Shown here piece by piece: positions 15,262-23,249 of a stretch of DNA of 64,000 nt. Under the pieces are notes generated by a model. It ran no database searches, had not been told where the DNA came from, and was given only the letters and a program-made list of their open reading frames with translations. Position 1 is the first letter of the stretch. Every line of letters begins with the position of its first letter. Position numbers and translations under genes: made by a program. This DNA is from Pseudoxanthomonas sp. (lineage in GTDB: Bacteria; Pseudomonadota; Gammaproteobacteria; Xanthomonadales; Xanthomonadaceae): contig NZ_DASYGY010000004.1 in assembly GCF_035999195.1 (NCBI RefSeq), positions 1 to 64,000 of the forward strand, read 5' to 3'.

Positions 15262-15337
15262 GACACGGATCAAAGCGAAGAAAGGCGGATAAAGAAAGAA
15301 TGCTTTTTATCCGTTTCGATCCGCTCTTATCCGTGTC
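15262..15337. repeat. AT-rich 76-bp palindromic element
   Basis: Terminal arms GACACGGAT and ATCCGTGTC enclose a second inverted pair (CGGATAAAG / CTTTTTATCCG). Its AT content is far above the surroundings. It looks like a small mobile or REP-type element between the GlsB-family and exonuclease genes. Confidence 0.65.
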
Positions 15338-15379
15338 TGTCTCTCTCTCGGGTCTGCAATCGCGAGCGATGCGTTGGGT

Positions 15380-16150
15380 TCAGCCGCCCAGGCGGACCCA
15401 TGCCGGGGCGTGGTCGCTCGGGCGTTCCCAGGTGCGCGGCTCGCGGTCGATGCCGGATTCCACCGCGCTTCCGCGCAGCGCATCCGACACCAGGGTCAGG
15501 TCGATGCGCAGGCCCAGGTTGCGGCGCAGGCCGCCCATCCGGTAGTCCCACCAGCTGTAGACGTTGGCCTCGTCGCTGTGCAGGCGGAAGGCGTCATGCA
15601 GGCCCAGCGCATACAGCCGCTGCAGCGCCGCGCGTTCGGCGGTGGACGTGAGGATGTGGTCGTCGTTCCACACCTTCGGATCGAACACGTCGCGGTCGTC
15701 CGGCGCGATGTTGAAGTCGCCCATCACCACCAGCTTGGGATGCACCTGCAGTTCGGCGGCGATCCAGTCGTGCACCGCGTCCAGCCAGCGCAGCTTGTAG
15801 GCGTATTTGTCCGTGCCCACGTCCTGCCCGTTGACCACGTAGAGGTTGACGATGCGGACGTCGCCCACGGTCGCGGCGATCACCCGCTTCTGCTCGTCCT
15901 CGAAGCCGGGAATGCCCACCTGCACGTCGCCGATGGGCCCGCGCGCCAGCAGCGCCACGCCGTTGTAGGTCTTCTGCCCGGCGAACACGCTGCGGTAGCC
16001 CAGCTCCGCCAGCGCAGTGTCGGGAAAGCGGTGATCCTCCAGCTTGGTTTCCTGCAGGCCCACGATGTCCGGCGCGAACGCGCCCAGCCACTGGGTGAGG
16101 TGCGGCAGGCGCACGTTGAGCGAATTGACGTTCCAGCTGGCGATCTTCAT
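15380..16150 (-). CDS. xth: exodeoxyribonuclease III
   Basis: 256 residues, family length. The exonuclease III motifs are in order: MKIASWNVNSLNVRLPHL at the N-terminus, QETKLED (catalytic Glu), NLYVVNGQD, the GDFNIAPDDRDV box, and SDHAPAWVRL with the catalytic His. It acts in base excision repair, cleaving at AP sites and degrading 3' ends. The start at 16150 matches the family; an upstream in-frame ATG would add eight residues. I cannot say whether this is the xthA or the exoA-type paralogue. Confidence 0.94.
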   Translation of the reverse strand: MKIASWNVNSLNVRLPHLTQWLGAFAPDIVGLQETKLEDHRFPDTALAELGYRSVFAGQKTYNGVALLARGPIGDVQVGIPGFEDEQKRVIAATVGDVRIVNLYVVNGQDVGTDKYAYKLRWLDAVHDWIAAELQVHPKLVVMGDFNIAPDDRDVFDPKVWNDDHILTSTAERAALQRLYALGLHDAFRLHSDEANVYSWWDYRMGGLRRNLGLRIDLTLVSDALRGSAVESGIDREPRTWERPSDHAPAWVRLGG

Positions 16151-16178
16151 GGCGCCGATTCTAAGCGAGGACACCCGC

Positions 16179-17738
16179 TCACGCGCCCGGGGTGTCGTCG
16201 GCCACGGCCATGCTGTGGGCGGCGCCTTCGCCGTCGCGCATCAGCCGCGCCGCCATCCATGCGGCCAGCAGCATCATCGCCATGCCGAACACGGCGATGG
16301 CGCGCATGGCATCGGTGAACGCGGTGCGCGCGGTATCGACGACGCGCGCGCCGGTCGCGCCGCCGAGTTCGCCGGCCACGGTCACCGCGCCGCCCAGCGT
16401 CGACAGCGCGCGCGTCGCGTCGGCATCGCCCAGCGTCGCCGGTAGCGCGGGATCCAGCCACAAGCGGTAGGCCAGCATGCCCAGGCTGCCCAGCACCGCG
16501 ATGCCGAGCGCGCCGCTCAGTTCGGCGCTGGTTTCCGCCAACGCGGACGCCGCGCCCGCGCGCTCCGGCGGCGCGGTGGTGATGATCAGCTCGTTGCCCA
16601 CCGTGAACACCGGCGCCATGCCCAGGCTCATCGCCAGCATGCCGGCGATCAGGATCCACAGCCCGTAGGGCGGCACCACCAGCGCGGTGATGGCGAAGCC
16701 CGCCGCGGCCAGCAACAGGCCGCGCACCATCACCCGCCGCGCGCCCCAGTGCCGCGCCAGCCTGGGCGCCAGCAGCGAGCCGACGGTGAAGCAGAGCGAC
16801 CACGGCACCGTGGCGATGCCGGCCTGCAAGGGCGTCAGTCCCAGTACCAGTTGCAGGTACTGGGTCATGAAGATGTACATGCCCATCATCGACAGGCCGG
16901 CCAGCGCGTAGGCGACGATGGCGGCGGAGAACGCCGGCCGCTGGAACAGGGTCACGTCCAGGAACGGGTAGGCCAGGTGCTTCTGCCGGCGCACGAACAG
17001 CACGCCCAGCACGATGCCGGACACGAACACGGCGATGCCGCGCGCATCCATGCCGTACTCGGCGATGCGCTTGAGTCCGTAGACCACGGCCAGCACGGCG
17101 AACAGCGACTGCGCCATGCTGGTGGGGTCGAGCCTGCCGGCGTCGGGATCGCGGTACTCCGGCAGCAGCTTCGGTCCCAGCACCAGCAGCAGCACCATCA
17201 CCGGGACCGCCGCCAGGAACGCGGCGCCCCACCACCACCATTGCAGCAGCAGGCCGCCGACCAGCGGCCCGATGGCGCCGCCGACCGAGAACGCGGCGAT
17301 CCAAACGCCGATGGCGAACTGCCGCTCGTGTTCGTCATGGAACATGTTGCGGATCAGCGACATCGTCGACGGTGCCAGCGTCGCGCCTGCCACGCCGAGC
17401 AGGGCACGCATCGCGATCAGCATCTCCGCGCTGCGCGAGAACGCCGCCAGCACCGACGCCACCGCGAACGCCGCCGCGCCGATCAGCAACAGCTTGCGCC
17501 GGCCGATGCGGTCGCCCAGCGTGCCCATGGTGATCAGGAAGCCGGCGACGAGGAAGCCGTACACGTCGACGATCCACAACAACTGGCTGGCAGTGGGATC
17601 GAGTTCGGCGCTGATCGCCGGCAGCGCCAGGTTCAGCACGGTCAGGTCCATCGCATAGACCATGCAGGGCAGGGCGATGATCGCCAGCCCGATCCATTCG
17701 CGACGGGTGGCTTTGGCGGGGATAGTGGTGGTCGACAT
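16179..17738 (-). CDS. DHA2-family MFS multidrug transporter (SmvA/QacA-like)
   Basis: 519 residues, 14 predicted membrane helices. Motif A (GTLGDRIGRRKLLLIG) lies after helix 2 and the DHA2 motif LNLALPAISAELDPT in helix 1. DHA2 pumps expel cationic and lipophilic compounds in exchange for protons; SmvA and QacA handle quaternary ammonium and methyl viologen. The specific substrate is not visible. Start at MSTTTIPAK (17738), preceded by AAGGATCC; the longer frame upstream runs into repeat DNA. No local regulator gene is seen. Confidence 0.9.
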   Translation of the reverse strand: MSTTTIPAKATRREWIGLAIIALPCMVYAMDLTVLNLALPAISAELDPTASQLLWIVDVYGFLVAGFLITMGTLGDRIGRRKLLLIGAAAFAVASVLAAFSRSAEMLIAMRALLGVAGATLAPSTMSLIRNMFHDEHERQFAIGVWIAAFSVGGAIGPLVGGLLLQWWWWGAAFLAAVPVMVLLLVLGPKLLPEYRDPDAGRLDPTSMAQSLFAVLAVVYGLKRIAEYGMDARGIAVFVSGIVLGVLFVRRQKHLAYPFLDVTLFQRPAFSAAIVAYALAGLSMMGMYIFMTQYLQLVLGLTPLQAGIATVPWSLCFTVGSLLAPRLARHWGARRVMVRGLLLAAAGFAITALVVPPYGLWILIAGMLAMSLGMAPVFTVGNELIITTAPPERAGAASALAETSAELSGALGIAVLGSLGMLAYRLWLDPALPATLGDADATRALSTLGGAVTVAGELGGATGARVVDTARTAFTDAMRAIAVFGMAMMLLAAWMAARLMRDGEGAAHSMAVADDTPGA

Positions 17739-17875
17739 GCGGATCCTTGCGGCGGGGTCTGACCATTCGACGGACGGGAGCATCCATTTTCGACGAAGTC
17801 GAGGGCGCCACGTGACCCCAAGTGCCGCCGTCTCCCAGGTCGCTCCAGACGCTGGGACCCCTGGAGCCCGCGCGT

Positions 17876-18560
17876 AACAACCCGATCCCGTCATCCCAGC
17901 GCATGCCGGGATCCATTTCGCGTTTGCGGTTGCGCCTTCCCGATGACCCGCGGCCGCCATGGGCCGTTCAAGGCAACCGCAGGATCAAACTGGGTCCCAG
18001 CTTTCGCTGGGACGACGGCAGCTGCGTCATCCCGGCGGCATTCGACCGCCCAGATGGCAACGCGTCATCCCGGCGAACGCCGGGACCCAGCGTCTTTCGC
18101 ACGCGCCAGGCGCCGGGCATCCACACCGCACGCAACAACCCGATCCCGTCATCCCAGCGAAAGCTGGGATCCATTTTTGCGTCTGCGGTTGCGCCTGCCG
18201 AAGAGCCGCGGCCGCCATGGGCCGTTCAAGGCAACCGCAGGATCAAACTGGGTCCCAGCTTTCGCTGGGACGACGGCAGCCTCGTCATCCCTGCGGCATT
18301 CGACCGCCCAGATGGCAGCGCGTCATCCCGGCAAATGCCGGGACCCAGCGACTTTCGCGCGTACCCGGCGCCGGGCACCCACACCGCACGCAACAACCCG
18401 ATCCCGTCATCCCAGCGCATGCTGGGATCCATTTCGCTCTTGCCATTGCGCCTTCGCGATGGGTACCAACACGGGGCTTGCCCGGCTGCGCGACGCTCCC
18501 GTTTCCCATCACCGGGCGGGTGGGTTCCCACCTTCGCGGGAACGACGGAAGCCATGTCGT
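17876..18560. repeat. 258-bp tandem repeat, two full copies and a partial third
   Basis: Units begin at 17876, 18134 and 18392 (AACAACCCGATCCCGTCATC), spaced exactly 258 bp. Each unit contains three palindromic modules of the type GTCATCCCAGC(GAAA)GCTGGGATCC, a motif dispersed in Xanthomonadaceae genomes. Copies 1 and 2 differ at scattered positions, so the duplication is not brand new. The 834-bp space between the MFS and aldehyde dehydrogenase genes holds no other feature that I can see. Because 258 is divisible by 3, long spurious reading frames cross the array. Confidence 0.85.
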
Positions 18561-18572
18561 TCAGGGGTGGCG

Positions 18573-20099
18573 CTAGCGGATGATGAAGTCGATGAAGCGC
18601 GCGACCTTCGAGTACGGCGGCTTCAGCAGGTCGCTGCCCGCGCGCCGCGGCTGCCACAGCACCGGCAGTGCCTTGCTCATCGCATCGAAGCCGGCACGGC
18701 CATGGTAGGCGCCCATGCCGCTGGGGCCGATGCCGCCGAAGGGCAGGGCGTTGATGCCGAAGTGCAGCACGGTGTCGTTGACGGTGATGCCGCCGGCCAG
18801 CGTGGTGCCGAGGATCTTCTCCACCCGCGCGCGGTCGTGGCTGAAGGGATACAGCGCCAGCGGCCGGTCGTGCGCGTTGACGTAGGCCAGGGCCTGGTCC
18901 AGCGAATCGACGGAGCGGATCGGCAGGATCGGACCGAAGATCTCGTCCTGCATCACCTTCGCGTCATCGCCGGGCTCGATCACCAGGGTCGGCGCGAACA
19001 GCCGCTGCGCGCGGTCGTGCGTGGGCGCCAGTGTGATCACGTCATGGCCGCGTTCGCGCGCATCGTCCAGATAGCTTTCCAGCCGCGCGAACTGGCCGTC
19101 GTTGATGATGCGGGTGAAGTCGCCGGCGTCGGACAGGTCGCCGTAGCGCGCCGCGACCTGCTCGCGCAGCGCCTGCACCAGCGCGTCGCGCCGGCTGCGG
19201 CCTATGAGCAGCACGTAGTCCGGTGCGATGCAGGTCTGCCCGCCGTTGAACCACTTGCCGGTCGCCAGGCGTGCGGCGGCCTGTTCCACCGGGAAATCGT
19301 CGCAGACGATGGCCGGCGACTTGCCGCCCAGTTCCAGCGTCAGCGGCGTCAGGTTCGGCGCCGCGGCGGCCATCACCTTGCGGCCGACGGCGGTGGAGCC
19401 GGTGAACACCAGGTGGTCGAACGGCAGCGCGGCGAACGCGCCCGCCACGTCGGCACCGCCGGCGGCGACGCTCACTCGGTCGGGTGGAAACACCTCCGCC
19501 AGCAGCGAGCGCAGGAAGGCGGTGGTGCGCGGCGTGTGTTCCGACGGCTTCAGGTAGACATGGTTGCCGGCGGCGATGGCGGTCGCCAGCGGGATCAGCG
19601 CCAGGTTGACCGGATAGTTCCACGGCGCGATCACGCCGACCACGCCCACCGGCGCCTGCCGGACCTCGGCGCGTGCGGGCCAGAAGCGCCAGCCCACGCC
19701 GACGCGCTTGGGCTTCATCCAGCGGCGCAGGTGCGAGGCCAGGTGGTCGATCTCGTTGAGCACGGTCATGCCGTCGGCGATCAGCGATTCGTGTCGCGAG
19801 CGGTGGCCGAAGTCGGCGGCGATGGTGTCGGCCACCTCCGGCAGCCGGCGCTTCAGCACCTCGCGCAGCCGCTGCAGGTCGTCGCGACGCTGGGCGTAGT
19901 CGGGCTTGCGCAACTGCCAGGCCTGGCGCAGACGGTGCAGGGTCGGGGCAAGATCGGCCACCGGCGTCTCGCTGTCCGGCGCGGGCGCGGTGGGTCGCGA
20001 ACCGGTGGCGGTCTCCGCCGAGGCCGCCGTGATCGCGGCGTTGGCGGCGGTGATGGCCGCGTTGGCGGCGGTGGTGGCGGCGTGCGGAAAGGTCGTCAT
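18573..20099 (-). CDS. coniferyl aldehyde dehydrogenase-type ALDH
   Basis: 508 residues with the aldehyde dehydrogenase fold. The oxyanion/cofactor segment VIAPWNYPVNLAL, the catalytic Glu in LELGGKSPAI (about 253) and the catalytic Cys in GGQTCIAPDYVL (about 288) are all present. The APDYVL context and the C-terminal KPPYSKVARFIDFIIR tail fit the CalB/coniferyl aldehyde dehydrogenase group, which oxidises long-chain or aromatic aldehydes with NAD(P). The first ~45 residues are low complexity, with a repeated AANAAIT unit (21-bp DNA repeats near 20026-20085), so the true start may lie downstream. Confidence 0.88.
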   Translation of the reverse strand: MTTFPHAATTAANAAITAANAAITAASAETATGSRPTAPAPDSETPVADLAPTLHRLRQAWQLRKPDYAQRRDDLQRLREVLKRRLPEVADTIAADFGHRSRHESLIADGMTVLNEIDHLASHLRRWMKPKRVGVGWRFWPARAEVRQAPVGVVGVIAPWNYPVNLALIPLATAIAAGNHVYLKPSEHTPRTTAFLRSLLAEVFPPDRVSVAAGGADVAGAFAALPFDHLVFTGSTAVGRKVMAAAAPNLTPLTLELGGKSPAIVCDDFPVEQAAARLATGKWFNGGQTCIAPDYVLLIGRSRRDALVQALREQVAARYGDLSDAGDFTRIINDGQFARLESYLDDARERGHDVITLAPTHDRAQRLFAPTLVIEPGDDAKVMQDEIFGPILPIRSVDSLDQALAYVNAHDRPLALYPFSHDRARVEKILGTTLAGGITVNDTVLHFGINALPFGGIGPSGMGAYHGRAGFDAMSKALPVLWQPRRAGSDLLKPPYSKVARFIDFIIR

Positions 20100-20148
20100 G
20101 GGCCGAGTGTATGCCTTCGTTCCGGAGCGGGCGCACTACAATCCCGGC

Positions 20149-20709
20149 ATGGATCCGAATCTGACCGCGCTGCGCCCCTACCTTGACCGCTTTCCCGTCC
20201 TGGGGCCGCGCGTCTATGTCGACCCGGCCGCGACGGTCATCGGCGACGTGGAACTGGCCGAAGACGTGTCCGTCTGGCCGGGCACCATCCTGCGCGGCGA
20301 CGTCAACTACATCCGCGTCGGCGCGCGCACCAACGTGCAGGACGGCACCATCGTCCACGTCAGCCATCACAGCCCGTACAACAAGGCCGGCTACCCGACG
20401 CTGATCGGTGCCGACGTCACCATCGGCCACGGCACCATCATCCATGCCTGCACCATCGAGGACCTCTGCCTGATCGGCATGGGCGCCTGCATCCTCGACG
20501 GCGCGACGGTGAAGAAGTACGGCTTCCTGGGTGCCGGCGCGGTGCTGGGCCCGGGCAAGGTGGTCGGCGAGGCCGAGCTGTGGCTGGGCAATCCGGCCCG
20601 CCTGGTACGCATGCTCAGCGAACGCGAAATCGAAAGCCTGCATTACTCGGCCGGCCACTACGTCAGGCTGAAGGACCGTTACCTCTCGCCCACGCCGCCT
20701 GTCGCATGA
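20149..20709 (+). CDS. gamma-class carbonic anhydrase / hexapeptide transferase-fold protein
   Basis: 186 residues forming a left-handed beta helix of hexapeptide repeats. The gamma carbonic anhydrase signature is present: RGDVNYIRVGARTNVQDG, HVSHHS and TIGHGTIIHACTI, supplying the metal-binding histidines. Homologues (YrdA, PaaY, CaiE) bind zinc; some are active carbonic anhydrases and others are not. The ATG at 20149 matches the usual MDPNLTALRPYLDRFPVLG start. It diverges from the aldehyde dehydrogenase gene, with 49 bp between. Confidence 0.9.
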   Translation: MDPNLTALRPYLDRFPVLGPRVYVDPAATVIGDVELAEDVSVWPGTILRGDVNYIRVGARTNVQDGTIVHVSHHSPYNKAGYPTLIGADVTIGHGTIIHACTIEDLCLIGMGACILDGATVKKYGFLGAGAVLGPGKVVGEAELWLGNPARLVRMLSEREIESLHYSAGHYVRLKDRYLSPTPPVA

Positions 20710-20747
20710 TCAGTGGTGGCGCACCCCGCGCCGCCCGGGAGACCCGC

Positions 20748-21125
20748 ATGGACTGGAAACCGGAGGGCTACACCTCGGTGGCCCCGTATCTCGTGGTCGA
20801 CGGCGCGCAGCGCACGATCGACTTCCTCGTCGCCGTGTTCGGTGCCGAACCGTTGCGCCTGCATCCGATGGGCGAGCGGCTGGGCCATGCCGAAGTGCGC
20901 ATCGACGACACCGTGCTGATGCTCGCCGACGGCATGGACGGCTGGCCGCCGGTGCCGTCGCACGTGCATCTCTACGTGCCCGACGTCGATGCCGCGTGGA
21001 CGCGCGCGCTGGCGGCCGGCGGCGAACCGGTGCAGGCGCCGGAAGAAAAGGGCGACGGCGACCGCCGTGGCGGTGTCCGCGATGCCGGCGGCACCACCTG
21101 GTGGATCTCCACGCAGGTGCGGTGA
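20748..21125 (+). CDS. VOC (glyoxalase/PhnB-like) family protein
   Basis: 125 residues starting MDWKPEGYTSVAPYLVVDGA. The layout is PhnB-like: SVAPYLVVDGAQRTIDFL, MGERLGHAEVRIDD and VHLYVPDVDAAWTRALAAG, ending DAGGTTWWIST. VOC proteins are small metal-dependent enzymes or drug-binding proteins; no function can be assigned. GGGAGAC precedes the ATG. It begins 38 bp after the carbonic anhydrase stop, so co-transcription is likely. Confidence 0.85.
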   Translation: MDWKPEGYTSVAPYLVVDGAQRTIDFLVAVFGAEPLRLHPMGERLGHAEVRIDDTVLMLADGMDGWPPVPSHVHLYVPDVDAAWTRALAAGGEPVQAPEEKGDGDRRGGVRDAGGTTWWISTQVR

Positions 21126-21138
21126 CGGCGGCGCGCCG

Positions 21139-21474
21139 TCATGGCGCCGTCGCCTGTTCCAGCGCGGCCAGCAGGGCCATCGCCTCGGCGCGGCTGGCGC
21201 CGCACATGTCGGGCCCGGGTTTCAGCGTGCGGCAGAAGGCGGGGCGTTCCGGCGCGCCGAACAGCCGGCAGCGCAAGGCGTCGTCCAGTTGCACGCAGGG
21301 CACGCCCACCGGCTTGCCCCGCGGCATGCCGGGGATCGGCGAGGTGATCGACGGCGCGGTGCAGCAGGCGGCGCAGCCGGGGCGGCAGGAGAAGGAAGTG
21401 TCCACGTCGGCGCGCAGTGTAGGGCCTGGCGTGGCTGGGCAAGGATGGCGTTCGCGGCTAAAGTCGCCCGACAT
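21139..21474 (-). CDS. YkgJ-type cysteine cluster protein
   Basis: About 111 residues. FSCRPGCAACCTAPSITSPIPGMPRGKP is the CxxxCxxCC cluster typical of the YkgJ/UPF0153 group, with more cysteines in VPCVQLDD, LRCRLFG, FCRTL and MCG. These proteins probably bind zinc or an iron-sulfur cluster; no role is known. The start is uncertain: ATG at 21474, or a GTG just before DTSFSCRPG, which would leave only the conserved part. It converges with the VOC gene. Confidence 0.8.
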   Translation of the reverse strand: MSGDFSRERHPCPATPGPTLRADVDTSFSCRPGCAACCTAPSITSPIPGMPRGKPVGVPCVQLDDALRCRLFGAPERPAFCRTLKPGPDMCGASRAEAMALLAALEQATAP

Positions 21475-21573
21475 GGGGAAGACGCATGGACAGCGGGACA
21501 CACGGGTTCCACCACCTCGATCCGGTCACGGCCATCGCGCCGCCAGGGCAACCGCGCCCGTGGTGAGCGCCTG

Positions 21574-22254
21574 ATGCTGGATACCTATCGCGAAGTCGTC
21601 ACGCCGGAGGGCGTGGGCCTGCACCTGCCGGCGGCGGGTCCGGTGCCGCGTGCGCTGGCGTGGGGCATCGACCTGGCCATCCGGCTGGGCATCGTGCTGG
21701 TGATGGCCATGCTGCTGGCCCTGCTGGGCAAGGTGGGCCAGGGCCTGCACCTGATCGTGATGTTCCTGGTGTTCTGGGCGTATCCGATCGTGCTGGAGTC
21801 GGTCTGGCGCGGACAGACGCCGGGCAAGAAGGCGCTGGGGCTGCGTGTGGTGGCGATCGACGGCGCGCCGGTCGGCTGGCTGGCGGCGATCACCCGCAAC
21901 CTGTTGCGGACCGTCGACATGCTGCCGTTCGGTTATGCCGCGGGGCTGGTCGCCTGCCTGGCCGACGCGCATTCGCGCCGCCTCGGCGACATGGTCGCCG
22001 GCACGCTGGTCGTGCATGCCGGACGCGAGCGCGACCACGCGCCGGCGCCGGTCAACACGGTGTTCGTTCCGCCGGCGCAGTTGTTGCCGGAGGAACAGGG
22101 TGCGGTCGTCGCCTTCGCCGAGCGCGCGCCGCAGCTGACGCCGTCGCGCCAGGAAGAACTGGCCAACCTCGCCCAGCCGATCACCGCCGCGCAGGGGCAG
22201 GCCGGCGTGCAGCGGCTGTACGGCATGGCCAACTGGCTGCTGGGCCGGCGATGA
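21574..22254 (+). CDS. RDD family membrane protein
   Basis: 226 residues. The RDD domain spans about 1-150, with membrane helices at roughly 25-48, 50-75 and 110-135 and the motifs RALAWGIDLAIRLG and RGQTPGKKALGLRVV. The C-terminal ~70 residues are cytoplasmic and hydrophilic. It is the first gene of a six-gene operon and overlaps the next gene by 4 bp. In this neighbourhood RDD proteins are assumed to be membrane components of the MoxR system; this is an inference from context. Confidence 0.88.
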   Translation: MLDTYREVVTPEGVGLHLPAAGPVPRALAWGIDLAIRLGIVLVMAMLLALLGKVGQGLHLIVMFLVFWAYPIVLESVWRGQTPGKKALGLRVVAIDGAPVGWLAAITRNLLRTVDMLPFGYAAGLVACLADAHSRRLGDMVAGTLVVHAGRERDHAPAPVNTVFVPPAQLLPEEQGAVVAFAERAPQLTPSRQEELANLAQPITAAQGQAGVQRLYGMANWLLGRR

Positions 22255-23249
22255 GGCAGGAACAGTTCGTCGCGCGCCACCAGGCCGAATGGCTCGCCTT
22301 CGAGTCGTGGCTGCACGCGCGCGGCGACAGCGCGCGGCGCGCACGGCGCGAGCACAACCAGGGCGAGCTGACCGACGAGGACGTGCCGGCGCGCTACCGC
22401 CGCATCTGCCAGCACCTGGCGCTGGCGCGCCGGCGCGGCTACAGCCCGGTGGTCGTCGATCGGCTGCAGGCGCTGATGCAGGCAGGCCACGGCGTGCTGT
22501 ACCGCACGCCGCCGCCGCGCTGGCAGCGGGCGGCGCGCTTCCTGCTGGCGGACTTTCCGCGGCTGGTGCGCAGCGAGGCCGGCTGCATGTGGGTGGCGGC
22601 GGTGGTGTTCGTGGTCCCGCTGGTGCTGATGTTCGTGCTGCTGCAGGTCCGCCCGGAGCTGGTGTACAGCCTCGCCTCGCCCGAACAGGTGGCGATGTAC
22701 GAGCGCATGTACGACCCCAGCGATCCCAGCCATGCGCTGGGCCGCGAAAGCGGCACCGACTGGCAGATGTTCGGCCACTACATCTGGAACAACATCGGCA
22801 TCGGCCTGCGCACGTTCGCCGGCGGACTGCTGGCCGGCGTGGGCGCGCTGTTCGTGCTGGTGGTCAACGGCATCGGCATCGGCACGGTGTTCGGCCACCT
22901 GCAGCAGATCGGCTACGGCGATCCGCTGTGGCGGTTCGTGTGCGGGCATGCGCCGTTCGAGCTGACCGCCATCGTGCTGGCCGGCGGCGCCGGCCTGCGG
23001 CTGGGCCTGAGCCTGGTGGCGCCCGGCCGGCACCGACGCATCGACGCGCTGGCGATCGCCGGTGCCAAGGGCGCGCGGCTGTGCCTGGGCGTCGCCTTCA
23101 TGTTGCTGGTCGCCGCCTTCATCGAAGCCTTCTGGTCCTCGACCCAGTCCATTCCGGCGGCGGTGAAGTACAGCGTGTCCGGCGTGCTGTGGACGCTGGT
23201 GGCGCTGTGGCTGGGCTTCGGCGGACGCGGGGTGGCCGATGAGGATTGA
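22251..23249 (+). CDS. SpoIIM-like (stage II sporulation protein M family) membrane protein
   Basis: 332 residues. A soluble helical N-terminus (about 1-110) is followed by five or six membrane helices. The SpoIIM-family pattern is visible in HYIWNNIGIGLRTFAGGLLAGVGALFVLVVNG and GHAPFELTAIVLAGGAGLRLG. In Bacillus, SpoIIM is part of an engulfment complex; in non-sporulating Gram-negatives it accompanies MoxR operons and its role is unknown. The ATG overlaps the RDD stop (ATGA), indicating coupled translation. Confidence 0.88.
   Translation: MRQEQFVARHQAEWLAFESWLHARGDSARRARREHNQGELTDEDVPARYRRICQHLALARRRGYSPVVVDRLQALMQAGHGVLYRTPPPRWQRAARFLLADFPRLVRSEAGCMWVAAVVFVVPLVLMFVLLQVRPELVYSLASPEQVAMYERMYDPSDPSHALGRESGTDWQMFGHYIWNNIGIGLRTFAGGLLAGVGALFVLVVNGIGIGTVFGHLQQIGYGDPLWRFVCGHAPFELTAIVLAGGAGLRLGLSLVAPGRHRRIDALAIAGAKGARLCLGVAFMLLVAAFIEAFWSSTQSIPAAVKYSVSGVLWTLVALWLGFGGRGVADED

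Noticed and set aside
17876..18560. CRISPR-like repetition
   Set aside because: Units are 258 bp and contiguous, without short spacers; no cas genes.
17943..20186. A 747-codon plus-strand frame
   Set aside because: Runs through the 258-bp repeats (a multiple of three) and then antisense through the aldehyde dehydrogenase; not a gene.
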